From Rhizobium johnstonii 3841 (GTDB lineage: Bacteria > Pseudomonadota > Alphaproteobacteria > Rhizobiales > Rhizobiaceae), in NCBI RefSeq assembly GCF_000009265.1, contig NC_008380.1, positions 1,245,501-1,309,500 of the forward strand: a stretch of DNA of 64,000 nucleotides. Reading direction: 5' to 3'. The notes under the pieces are model-generated. The model did not search any database. It had not been told where the DNA came from and saw only the letters and a list, made by a program, of their open reading frames with translations. The position numbers were made by a program, and so were the translations under genes. This document shows positions 16,369 to 24,680 of this stretch, piece after piece (position 1 is the stretch's first letter; the number at the start of each line of letters is the position of its first letter).

Positions 16369-17115
16369 ATGGCTAAGCTTACAGGAAAAGTCGCTGTCGT
16401 AACGGGCGCCTCCAAAGGCATTGGCGCTGCGATTGCCAAGGCACTCGCAGCAGAGGGTGCAAAAGTGGTGGTCAACTACGCTTCGAGCAAGGCGGGAGCG
16501 GACGCTGTGGTTGCGGCGATCGGCGCGGCCGGTGGCAAAGCCATCGCGGTGCAGGGCGATGTTTCGAAGGCCGCTGAGGCACAGGGACTGGTCGATGCTG
16601 CGGTCAGGGAGTTCGGCAAGCTCGACGTGCTGGTCAACAACTCAGGTGTCTATGAATTCGCGCCGATCGGTGAGGTGACCGAGGAGCAATATCGCCGCAT
16701 CTTCGACGTGAATGTTCTCGGTGTTCTCCTGACCACCCAGGCAGCGGTCAAGCATCTCGGCGAGGGCGGCAGCATCATCAACATCTCGTCGGTGGTCACC
16801 AGTCTGGCGCCGCCAGACTCCGCCGTCTATACCGGCACGAAGGGAGCCGTCGAGGGCATCAACAGCGTGCTTGCCAAGGAACTCGGCCCGCGCAAGATCC
16901 GCGTCAACGCCATCCTGCCGGGGATGGTCGAAACCGAGGGCACGCACACGGCCGGCGTCATCGGCTCGGATTTCGAACAGACAATCGCCGCCCAGACGCC
17001 GCTCGGCCGCATCGGCCAGCCGGACGATATCGCCGGTGTCGCCGTCTTCCTCGCTTCCGACGATGCCCGCTGGCTGACCGGCGAACGATTGGCCGCCAGC
17101 GGCGGTTTTCGCTGA
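16369..17115 (+). CDS. SDR-family oxidoreductase
   Basis: A classical 248-residue SDR: TGASKGIG (12-19) for NAD(P), VLVNNSGVYEF, GSIINISSV with the catalytic Ser, and the active site Y-TGT-K in AVYTGTKGAVEG, then IRVNAILPGMVET. It resembles 3-oxoacyl-ACP reductase/glucose dehydrogenase-like SDRs; the substrate cannot be told. The ATG at 16369 follows a GGAAGG ribosome site. Likely repressed by the divergent regulator B. Confidence 0.85.
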   Translation: MAKLTGKVAVVTGASKGIGAAIAKALAAEGAKVVVNYASSKAGADAVVAAIGAAGGKAIAVQGDVSKAAEAQGLVDAAVREFGKLDVLVNNSGVYEFAPIGEVTEEQYRRIFDVNVLGVLLTTQAAVKHLGEGGSIINISSVVTSLAPPDSAVYTGTKGAVEGINSVLAKELGPRKIRVNAILPGMVETEGTHTAGVIGSDFEQTIAAQTPLGRIGQPDDIAGVAVFLASDDARWLTGERLAASGGFR

Positions 17116-17169
17116 AGCGCGTCGCGATCTTTCAGATTGGCTTGTCGCGCTTTAGGTCTTTGGTTTTGC

Positions 17170-17210
17170 GCATGTCGCGCAAAACCGCTGCACAGTTTTG
17201 CGCGACATGC
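17170..17210. repeat. Palindromic intergenic element (16-bp arms)
   Basis: GCATGTCGCGCAAAAC (17170-17185) and GTTTTGCGCGACATGC (17195-17210) form a perfect stem with a 9-base loop, placed between the convergent SDR and BA14K genes. It can act as a two-way transcription stop. The sequence resembles a repeat scattered in rhizobial genomes (from memory). Confidence 0.6.
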
Positions 17211-17211
17211 T

Positions 17212-17766
17212 TTAGTAGGGCGAGACGCACGCCCGCCGCGGACCGTGATAGGGCTGGAACGTGTTGTCGTAAGCCCTGTAGGACCGGTAGCGCGAATAGC
17301 ACCAGCTCGTATGCCCGTTGCCGCCATTATAGACCTGACGGTAATAGCGCGGCGCATAGTAGCGCGGACGGTAAATGGTCGAGCCGTAGTAGCGCGGCGG
17401 ACCGTAATAGGGCGATCCGTAGTAGCCTTGATCGTAGTAGCCCTGACCGTAATAGCTTCGGCCATAATACGGCTGCGCCAGCATTCCGCCGATGATTGCG
17501 CCGGTCGCGAGCCCGCCGAGACCCCAAGCCCAATTGTCGTTGTGGTATCCACCGCCGCGATAGCCTCGATAGCCGCCTCGGTATCCACCTCGATAGCCGC
17601 CTCGGTATCCTCCTCGGTATCCACCGCCGCGGTAATGTCTGTACTGGACCGGCTGCGCCTCCGGGGCTTCGATCTTCGGCATGGCAACGGTGGGAAACGC
17701 CATGGCCGGCGGGACGCTCGTCAGCGCCGTCACCAGCGACAGGATAACGATTGCTAACCTTTTCAT
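17212..17766 (-). CDS. BA14K-family exported protein with GGYR repeats
   Basis: The 184-residue product has a signal peptide (MKRLAIVILSLVTALTSVPP..AMA), a run of about five YRGG/GGYR repeats (residues 43-70), a short hydrophobic segment (GLGGLATGAIIGGMLA), Tyr/Pro-rich repeats (YYGQGYYDQGYYGSPYYG), and the BA14K end WCYSRYRSYRAYDNTFQPYHGPRRACVSPY. BA14K proteins are immunoreactive, lectin-like Brucella/rhizobial envelope proteins. The start is the ATG that begins the signal peptide; a longer frame upstream has no ribosome site. Confidence 0.8.
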   Translation of the reverse strand: MKRLAIVILSLVTALTSVPPAMAFPTVAMPKIEAPEAQPVQYRHYRGGGYRGGYRGGYRGGYRGGYRGYRGGGYHNDNWAWGLGGLATGAIIGGMLAQPYYGRSYYGQGYYDQGYYGSPYYGPPRYYGSTIYRPRYYAPRYYRQVYNGGNGHTSWCYSRYRSYRAYDNTFQPYHGPRRACVSPY

Positions 17767-17880
17767 TGGCTCATCTTTCCTTCGTAAGCGCTGCGCGTCG
17801 AAGTCGGCGCGCAAGGACATTTCAGCCCTCTAGGTAAACTGATCGACTATACTCTAAAATCGACTTTCATTCGAGGAATT

Positions 17881-18078
17881 ATGCAGGAAGGATTTTCTTC
17901 GACGGCGGGGCTCCCGGCGAAAGCACGCGCCCACCCTCCGTCATCTCATGTAAGCCGCGAATTAGGCATGACGCGCAATGACATGATCAGGTTTATCGTC
18001 TGGGAGTGGATGGAGAAGAACGCCTATCTGCCGGTGCATGAGCTCGATGAATATGGCGATGTTGATGGAAGCGCATGA
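17881..18078 (+). CDS. Small hypothetical protein (65 residues)
   Basis: GAGG lies five bases before the ATG. The C-terminal half, MTRNDMIRFIVWEWMEKNAYLPVHELDEYG, has helical, protein-like composition; the first 29 residues are low in information, so translation could also start at the internal Met. It ends five bases before the convergent autotransporter stop. No family recognised. Confidence 0.35.
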   Translation: MQEGFSSTAGLPAKARAHPPSSHVSRELGMTRNDMIRFIVWEWMEKNAYLPVHELDEYGDVDGSA

Positions 18079-18083
18079 GGCCA

Positions 18084-20711
18084 CTACCACTTCACACTGA
18101 ATCCGACCTTGGCGCCGATGGCGCTACTGTCCCCGAAGTCTTTGAGACTGGTGCGGGCAAAGGCTTCACCGTGGGCCGCATAACGCTCATCAGACCAAGT
18201 GAGTGATCCGCCCACGCCCAGACCGCCCCAGAGGGCCTGGTTCTCACTGACGACGCTGGTCCCCGAGACATCGACATCCGAGCCGTCAAGGAAGTCGTAA
18301 TAGAGATTGGCGATGCCGTAGAGCGTCGAGCGGCTGGTCTTTCCGGAGGCATCCTTCCACTCGCTGTCAAAATCGGCCGAGATGCCGAGGCGGCCGGTCA
18401 GGCTGTCACCGTCGTCAAGCGAGACATCGGCGCCATAGGCATCGGTGAAACTGTCGAAGCGCACTGAGGAATAGGCGAGCTGTGCCTGCGGCGTCAGCGA
18501 CCATTGGCCTGTCAGGTCGATCTTCTGTCCGGCTTCGATGCTGAGCCCATAACCGAAGCCGTCATTGCCGTCGGCAAGCGAAGTTTGAAGTGTCGAGGAA
18601 TTGAGGTCGCTGTCATACCAAGTGACGGCAGCCTGCGTATCGACGTAGAAGCCGCTCTTGCCGTACCAGGTCAAGGTGCCGTCGAAGCCATAGCCCGTGG
18701 TGTCGATGTCGCCCTTACCGAAGCGCGAGGAGATGTCGGCCGAAGCGGTGTTCATATGAAAGTTGATCCCGCCGATCAGAGCACCGGCCTCGCTTTCGCG
18801 CAGCATTCCGTCGACACCCGCCTGCAGCGTCCAACTGCTGACCTCATAGTCGGTGCCGGTGGTCGAGCTTTCCGGCTCGAAGTGCGAACGGACACCGCCG
18901 ATGCGGGTCTGGATCCCGGTGGCTGCGGTGTTGCCGTCCTGGTCTGCGGATTGATCACCGTCGAGCATCCGCCCACCGGTGCGCTGGCGCAGCGTGCCGA
19001 ACTGGTTGAGGCTTTGCAGCACGCCGGCATAGGACTCGTAGACCGGCACACCGGGCGCATAGATCGGCCCGATCGCGACGCCTGCGGCATCGAGTTCGGT
19101 CGAACGCAGATACCAGTCGCCATCGGCAGGCGTGCTGACGCCGCCCTGGTAGAGGCGGTAGGCATATGCGCCGCCAACCACGGCCTGATCTCCCTCGAAC
19201 ACATAGTCGCCGAGCAGCGAGAAGTTGCCGGCGGATATGCCGCCGACATCGATGATCTTGATGCCCTCGACCGTCTGCGCGCCGCCGCCGCCGAGGTTGA
19301 CGACCATTACGTTGGTCGTACCTGCCGTATTGCCCGTCACCACCAGGCGGTCGGATGGCGACGCATCGCCGCCGAGGACCGTTTCGATCTCGAGTGTTCC
19401 ACCAGACCCGGTATAGTTGCCTGCGATCGTCAGCGTGCCGATCGAATTGCCGGGCGCCACCACGCCGGCATTGGTCACATCGCCGAAGATCGTGCCGGTG
19501 CCGCCGAGAATGCCGGCGCCCGATGTCGTGACCGGGCTGGTGATCGAACCATTGACGGCAAGCCGGCCACCGCTCACCGTCGTCGCGCCGGTATAGGTGT
19601 TGACGCCCGACAGCGTCTGATTGCCGCCAGTAACGGTCAGTCCGCCCGTGCCGCCGATGACGCCCGCGAAAGTGTCGTTGGCATTGGCGATCGTCAGAGT
19701 TTGGGCTCCGAGTAGGACGCTGCCGCTGCCCGCCAGGCTCTGGATGGTTGGGGTCGTGGCGGCCGAAACATCGAAGATGCCATCCGCGACAACCCGGCCG
19801 GAACTGGCAATGGCGCCGGCGCCGGTAAGGGCCAGGCTGCTGCCGAAGTCGATCTGGGTCTCTCCGGTATAGATGCTGTTCGCCAGGAGGCTGAAGACAC
19901 CGCCGCCGGTGACGGTCAGGCCACCAACGCCTGAAAAGCCCGACGTTGCGTCGGTTCCCACGGCAAAACCGGCAGTATCGATCGTCAGCCCGCCGGCGAG
20001 AAGGTTGAGCTCGGTGCCGGTAAAGCCGTTGATGAAGGTTGCGTTAGCGGCCGTCGCGCGCAGAATGCCGTCGTCGAAATTGGCCTGGCTGGCGCCCGCA
20101 CCGCCCCGCAAGGTCTGCGCCTGCAGAGTGCCGCCACTGCTGATGTTGACAGTACCTGAAGACGTGACGCCGGAACCCAGGATCACGGTGATTAAATTGA
20201 CTTGACCGCCATTCTCAATGTTGATTGTGCCGGCGCCGAGAAATCCGACAGCTGAATTTATGACCGTGGTTGCATTCCACAGCGATCCCGCACCGGTAAC
20301 GGTGACGACGCCGGCGGCTCCGGCTACTACCCCAAGGCGCACTTGTCCGGTGCTTGTCAGGGTGCTGCCATTCTGGATCGTCAGAAGCCCAGGTACCGTC
20401 GCGTTTGCGCCAACTTGTGTTGATCCCACCGAGACATTGACCGGCCCAGTCACACCAAGGACGACCGGCCTGTTGCCCGGTGCACCCGGCGTACTGATGT
20501 TAACGGTTGTACCAGCACCGGGGACGACGCCTCCCGACCAGTTGCTCCCGTCTGTCCAGTCACTGCTCGTCAATCCGCGCCAGTCAGCGGCTTGGGACGC
20601 CCCTGCGAAGATCGCCATCAACGCCGCCGCAGAGACGCCCGCCAGCAGCCCGCGCAGATTGAAGGATGGCGCGCCGATCTTGTTGATGGCTCGCAACGTA
20701 TCGCCGCCCAT
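18084..20711 (-). CDS. Autotransporter (type Va secretion) with PATR repeats
   Basis: This 875-residue protein has a long signal region (LRAINKIGAPSFNLRGLLAG..ALMAIFAGASQAADW), a beta-helical Gly/Thr/Asn-rich passenger with repeated VTGAGSLWN- and GGLTVTGGNQTLSGVNTYTGATTV-type units (the PATR motif near residue 380), and a C-terminal 12-strand barrel of about 270 residues (from SHFEPESS) ending in KVGFSVKW. Passenger function is unknown; no protease triad or adhesion motif was recognised. The start ATG at 20709-20711 is preferred over an upstream TTG that would break the signal peptide. Confidence 0.8.
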   Translation of the reverse strand: MGGDTLRAINKIGAPSFNLRGLLAGVSAAALMAIFAGASQAADWRGLTSSDWTDGSNWSGGVVPGAGTTVNISTPGAPGNRPVVLGVTGPVNVSVGSTQVGANATVPGLLTIQNGSTLTSTGQVRLGVVAGAAGVVTVTGAGSLWNATTVINSAVGFLGAGTINIENGGQVNLITVILGSGVTSSGTVNISSGGTLQAQTLRGGAGASQANFDDGILRATAANATFINGFTGTELNLLAGGLTIDTAGFAVGTDATSGFSGVGGLTVTGGGVFSLLANSIYTGETQIDFGSSLALTGAGAIASSGRVVADGIFDVSAATTPTIQSLAGSGSVLLGAQTLTIANANDTFAGVIGGTGGLTVTGGNQTLSGVNTYTGATTVSGGRLAVNGSITSPVTTSGAGILGGTGTIFGDVTNAGVVAPGNSIGTLTIAGNYTGSGGTLEIETVLGGDASPSDRLVVTGNTAGTTNVMVVNLGGGGAQTVEGIKIIDVGGISAGNFSLLGDYVFEGDQAVVGGAYAYRLYQGGVSTPADGDWYLRSTELDAAGVAIGPIYAPGVPVYESYAGVLQSLNQFGTLRQRTGGRMLDGDQSADQDGNTAATGIQTRIGGVRSHFEPESSTTGTDYEVSSWTLQAGVDGMLRESEAGALIGGINFHMNTASADISSRFGKGDIDTTGYGFDGTLTWYGKSGFYVDTQAAVTWYDSDLNSSTLQTSLADGNDGFGYGLSIEAGQKIDLTGQWSLTPQAQLAYSSVRFDSFTDAYGADVSLDDGDSLTGRLGISADFDSEWKDASGKTSRSTLYGIANLYYDFLDGSDVDVSGTSVVSENQALWGGLGVGGSLTWSDERYAAHGEAFARTSLKDFGDSSAIGAKVGFSVKW

Positions 20712-20743
20712 GATCGTCCCCGGAATCAATAAAGAGAACAGTA

Positions 20744-20778
20744 CGGTAGGTGAGCCACAGAAGGGTGACAACCTACCG
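20744..20778. promoter_or_regulatory. Inverted repeat upstream of the autotransporter
   Basis: CGGTAGGT (20744-20751) and ACCTACCG (20771-20778) are perfect complements separated by 19 bases, 33 bp upstream of the start codon. It could be an operator or a 5' UTR stem. Confidence 0.35.
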
Positions 20779-21074
20779 GTTCAACCAAATGCTCCTAAAG
20801 CTTGAACAATTCCTTGCCGACTTCAGGCAAGTTGTAGGGTCTTCAAAGCCAGCCAGAGGCTTCAAAAACATCCGCCAAAGCGGACCATGAAGGTTGCGGC
20901 GCTGAGCGGCGGTCATGCGCCCCCAACCCAGTCATTGGCGTTTGCGCTAACGGAATCGAAAGCTCCCGCAAAATGGAGGGAACAAGGATGACAGGTCCGG
21001 ATCAAGTTGTCTGACTGATCGCGTCTGCGGCTCGTAAGAGAGAGCCGCCCGCGATGACCCGCATGTCTCTTGCG
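20779..21074. other. Intergenic stretch, no gene seen
   Basis: The autotransporter promoter should lie here. I found no open frame with a ribosome site and no repeat. Confidence 0.35.
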
Positions 21075-21794
21075 CTACTGGGCAAGATAACCGCCGTCGA
21101 TGTTCAACTCGACGCCGGTTACGTAGCTTGCCTCCTCGGAAGCCAGATACAGGCAGCCATAGGCGATCTCGATCGACCTGCCACCGCGCTTCATCGGTGT
21201 TGCCGCGATGACAGCTTCATTGAGCTCTGGCGCCTGTGCATCCGTCAGCGGCGTGTGTACGAAGCCCGGATGCACGGAGTTGACCCGGATCCCGTCGGAT
21301 ACGTACGTCATCGCCGCGTTTTTCGACATGTTGCGGACTGCACCTTTGGCGGCATGGTAGGAATGCGCACCCGCAACCGCCGCACTGCCCCAGATCGAGG
21401 AGATGTTGACGATCGAACCCGCTTGCTGCTTGCGCATGACGCGAATTGCTTCCCGCATGCCGAGGAAGACACCAGTCTGGTCGACGGCGATCATCTTCAG
21501 CCAGTCCTTCATCTCCAGCCTGTCGAGCGGCTCGTAGGCGATGATGCCGGCATTGTTTACAAGCACGTCAAGTCGGCCATGTTTCCTGACGATCGCGGCA
21601 ACGACCGTTGCCCATTGCTCTTCGCTGGTCACATCAAGCGTCATTGCTTCGACGGCGTCGGGATATGGTCTTTCGGACGGCTTGATGTCGCCGGCGATGA
21701 CGATGGCGCCCTCGCTATTGAACAGATCCGCGACTGCGAAACCGATACCACCTGCGGCTCCTGTGACCAATGCAACCTTGCCCTCGAGTCTCAT
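21075..21794 (-). CDS. SDR-family oxidoreductase
   Basis: A classical 239-residue SDR: TGAAGGIG (11-18), VLVNNAGIIAYEPLD, GSIVNISSIWG, catalytic Y-HAA-K in AHSYHAAKGAV, and C-terminal GVELNIDGGYLAQ. It is the last gene of a minus-strand series (VOC, ABM-like, SDR), and all three may act on the same small molecule together with the MFS carrier. Confidence 0.85.
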   Translation of the reverse strand: MRLEGKVALVTGAAGGIGFAVADLFNSEGAIVIAGDIKPSERPYPDAVEAMTLDVTSEEQWATVVAAIVRKHGRLDVLVNNAGIIAYEPLDRLEMKDWLKMIAVDQTGVFLGMREAIRVMRKQQAGSIVNISSIWGSAAVAGAHSYHAAKGAVRNMSKNAAMTYVSDGIRVNSVHPGFVHTPLTDAQAPELNEAVIAATPMKRGGRSIEIAYGCLYLASEEASYVTGVELNIDGGYLAQ

Positions 21795-21917
21795 CTTGCA
21801 GCTCCTTCCTGGCTTGATGGTGTCGCGTGCAGAAGCGGCGCCTGCGGCGCGGCGTGTTCTTCCCCGAGCAATCCCGCGATGGCCCTCGTTCGCCGACGTC
21901 CAGTCTTGGGAAGTGTG

Positions 21918-22346
21918 CTAGTCGCCAGCCGGCGCGAGGATCTGCATTCGCATCACCTTCACTCCGCCATCGGCAAGTTCGGGCAGCTTGGCAAACCACT
22001 CCTTCACATACGGCATGGCGTTATGAGCCTCAAAGTCGGCTTCGTTGGCGAATATCTCGTAGAAGATGAAGTGTCCGGGGGTCTCGCGGTTCTCCTGAAG
22101 AAAATAGACGAGGTTTGCGGGATCGCTGCGGACAAGGTCAATGAGAGGAAGCGTGACGGCCCGTAGTTCGGCCTCCTTGCCCGGTTTGGCACGGACCTCG
22201 GCAACAACCGAATAGGCTCCACTTGCAATTTTGGCATAGCCCTGGCCCGGGCCTTCCTGAGCGAGCGCGTCCGCTTGGAGAACGGATCCCGCGAACAGGC
22301 CCCCGAGCAGAATAGCCGAAGCTTGCAGCCGCAGCGTTGTGATCAT
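21918..22346 (-). CDS. Exported antibiotic-biosynthesis-monooxygenase (ABM)-like protein
   Basis: The 142-residue product has a signal peptide (LRLQASAILLGGLFAGSVLQADALA) and then a ferredoxin-like ABM domain: YSVVAEVRAKPGKEAELRAVTLPLIDLVRSDPANLVYFLQENRETPGHFIFYEIFANEADFEAHNAMPYVKEWF. ABM-fold proteins act as cofactor-free monooxygenases or quinone-modifying enzymes (YgiN-like), usually in the cytoplasm; an exported version is unusual. It lies between an exported VOC protein and an SDR. Confidence 0.75.
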   Translation of the reverse strand: MITTLRLQASAILLGGLFAGSVLQADALAQEGPGQGYAKIASGAYSVVAEVRAKPGKEAELRAVTLPLIDLVRSDPANLVYFLQENRETPGHFIFYEIFANEADFEAHNAMPYVKEWFAKLPELADGGVKVMRMQILAPAGD

Positions 22347-22438
22347 GTCGTTTCTCCTTATCTTGCCAAGCGCGGTAAGATGGCCCGCTGGCCAAATCCG
22401 GGTGCCGGCCTGCAAAGTGATGCTGATGCCTCTTGCGC

Positions 22439-23290
22439 TTACTTCGCGCTCGCAAGTTGCAGATGCGCCGCCAATGCATCGGCAAACCGCTTTTTCACCG
22501 GTCCAAGCGCCTTCACGAACTCCAGTTGTTCCCCCTCCGGGCCCTTGCAATAGATCAGTTCCCAGCCGTCTGATGGCGCAACGGTCACCTTGTTGGTGTT
22601 GGCGCTCTGGGGGGCCGCCTTTCGTTCGTCTTCTGTCGAAACACGTATGATGCGATTTGCCCGCACCTGCGTCATGCCGCGTCGTGCGGACTCCGCCTCG
22701 AGATCGGCGATGAACTGATTGAAGTCGACATCATCCCGGACATAGAAGCAGATGTGCATCATTCGCGGAAAAGCCGGGCTCATGTGCTCCACAGGTTCCG
22801 CGAACGCCTTGGAGCCACCCATCGGTTGGTCCGCATCGCGATACTGCAAGAGCTCAATGACGACGTTGTCGAACTGGATGAATCGCACATCGAGGCGTTG
22901 GGCACCGTCCCTGAGGTCAGGCACGCCGATCGTCCGCGGATTGACGCCGAGCTGATTGGCCAGGATTTCCTGGTCGGCAAGCAGTGTGTTCTGCACGGCG
23001 TCGCCTTGAAAGTCACCATGGCGGAAGACTTCGGTCCCACCGAGTACGGCTGTGTAGAACTCGTATGCGCGTTCCATGTTCTGCACGGTCAGGCCGAAAT
23101 GCTGTACGCCCTGAAGCCGGGCACCCAGCGAACCTGGATCGCCGGTTGCGACTGGAGTTTGTGCGGACGCAGTTGCATCGCCTGCGAGGGCAGCGGCAAT
23201 TCCGCCGATTGCAACGCCTCCGGCGGCGCGAAGGATGGCGCGGCGCTCCGGGTCGTCCGGTTGGGTAGCTGGCTTTTGATCGCGAGACAT
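22439..23290 (-). CDS. Tat-exported VOC/glyoxalase-fold protein
   Basis: This roughly 283-residue protein has a twin-arginine-like leader (DDPERRAILRAAGGVAIGGIAAALAG) followed by two VOC half-domains: VQHFGLTVQNMERAYEFYTAVLGGTEVF (about 62-89) with metal His, and MMHICFYVRDDVDFNQFIADLEAES later, ending with GWELIYCKGPEGEQLEFVKAL. VOC proteins act as dioxygenases, isomerases or binding proteins. The second of two tandem ATGs is chosen because AGGAGG is five bases away from it. It is divergent from the MFS gene. Confidence 0.75.
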   Translation of the reverse strand: MSRDQKPATQPDDPERRAILRAAGGVAIGGIAAALAGDATASAQTPVATGDPGSLGARLQGVQHFGLTVQNMERAYEFYTAVLGGTEVFRHGDFQGDAVQNTLLADQEILANQLGVNPRTIGVPDLRDGAQRLDVRFIQFDNVVIELLQYRDADQPMGGSKAFAEPVEHMSPAFPRMMHICFYVRDDVDFNQFIADLEAESARRGMTQVRANRIIRVSTEDERKAAPQSANTNKVTVAPSDGWELIYCKGPEGEQLEFVKALGPVKKRFADALAAHLQLASAK

Positions 23291-23477
23291 CATTGCCTCC
23301 TGTGTTCGCGGGGTGACTGCGCAGATTCTAGCGCGTCCGCGCTTGCGAGGCTGGTTAAGATCTGGGAAATTTGGTGAACCGAGCAGCCATCCGGTCAGTA
23401 CGATAACGGCGACCTGGTATCTTCCTGCGCGCGGACCGCGGCCCCCGGACCGCCGCCAACAGAGGCTCACAAGGGAT

Positions 23478-24680
23478 ATGGACACAACGGCGGGGCGGAC
23501 CAGACGGATTGCAATCGTGCTGGGTGCAGGCGCGGGAATGTATTTCAGCATCGGGATCGTGCTGATCTATGGCTTCAGCGTTTTCATCGTGCCGATCACC
23601 GAGGATACTGGGTGGGATCGGACCGTTGTGGCCGCCGTCGTCGCACCGATAGCCGTCGTAAACGGTCTTATGTCGCCTGTAGTAGGGGCGTTGACGGATC
23701 GGTTCGGCCCGCGCCGGGTGCTTGCCGTATCGTCCATGTCGATGGCGATCGGCCTTATCGGGGTCGGCATTGCATCGCAGAATTTGACCACATTCATCGT
23801 GGCCGTCGCCGTGGCAAGCCTTATGGGTGCCGCGCAGACCGGCGTGCCCTACACCTATGTGGTGGTCGGATGGTTCTCCGCGCGACGCGGTCTCGCACTG
23901 GGTGTCATGCTTTCCTTCGTGGGGCTTGGGATCGCAACGCTTCCTCCGTTCTTTGCATTGCTGATTTCCGAGTGGGGCTGGCGCTTTGCCTTCATGGCAG
24001 CCGGTCTGATATCGATGGCGGTCACGCTTCCCGTCGCGCTTTTCGCCATTCGTGATCCACCCGTGCTTCAGCGACCCGACCGCACAGGGGGCGAGGGCCA
24101 CACTGTTCGCCGGGCGGTGGAGACGGCAAGCTTCTGGTTGATGCTGGGCGCATTCTTTCTCAACTACTTCGCCGCTGCAGCCGGGTCTATTTCGCTCCCT
24201 GTCGTGCTGGCGGATCGCGGAGCGGATCCGGCAATGGCGGCCTTGGTCATGAGCCTTGTGGGCTTGTCCTTCATTGTCATGCGTCTCGGCTTCGGGGCAC
24301 TGCTCGATCGATTTCCCCCGGTCCCGTTGACTAGCCTGGCTTTTCTGTCGCCCGTTGTCGGTCATTTCATTCTGTTGAATTCCGAAGGTCTGATCCCGGT
24401 CTATGTCAGCGCCGTCTTCTTCGGCCTCGCCACCGGAGCAGAGGGCGACGCGATCGGCTACCTGCTGTCGAAACGCTTCGGAATGCGAAGCTTCGGCAAG
24501 CTCTTCGGCATCAACTACATGGCTTTGACCATGGGCGCTGGACTTGGCCCGGCATCGCTGCACATCATGGCCGCCGAAGGTACGCGCTACGTCGAGGCCT
24601 TCTCAATCTTCGCGGGCATTGCCGTGATCGCTCCGATCCTTCTCATGTTGGATCGCCGTACGCGAGCGCTGACGCGCTAG
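23478..24680 (+). CDS. MFS transporter
   Basis: This 400-residue carrier has 12 membrane segments and the MFS loop motif GALTDRFGPRRV (about 76-87) after the second helix, with a weaker repeat GALLDRFPPVPL in the second half. It resembles monocarboxylate/oxalate-type (MCT-like) carriers. The ATG at 23478 follows AAGGGAT. It is divergent from the exported VOC gene, and its stop codon abuts the stop of the convergent regulator gene without any spacer. Confidence 0.8.
   Translation: MDTTAGRTRRIAIVLGAGAGMYFSIGIVLIYGFSVFIVPITEDTGWDRTVVAAVVAPIAVVNGLMSPVVGALTDRFGPRRVLAVSSMSMAIGLIGVGIASQNLTTFIVAVAVASLMGAAQTGVPYTYVVVGWFSARRGLALGVMLSFVGLGIATLPPFFALLISEWGWRFAFMAAGLISMAVTLPVALFAIRDPPVLQRPDRTGGEGHTVRRAVETASFWLMLGAFFLNYFAAAAGSISLPVVLADRGADPAMAALVMSLVGLSFIVMRLGFGALLDRFPPVPLTSLAFLSPVVGHFILLNSEGLIPVYVSAVFFGLATGAEGDAIGYLLSKRFGMRSFGKLFGINYMALTMGAGLGPASLHIMAAEGTRYVEAFSIFAGIAVIAPILLMLDRRTRALTR

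Noticed and set aside
18504..19715. A 403-codon frame antisense to the autotransporter
   Set aside because: Shadow of the repeat-rich passenger; no ribosome site or family.
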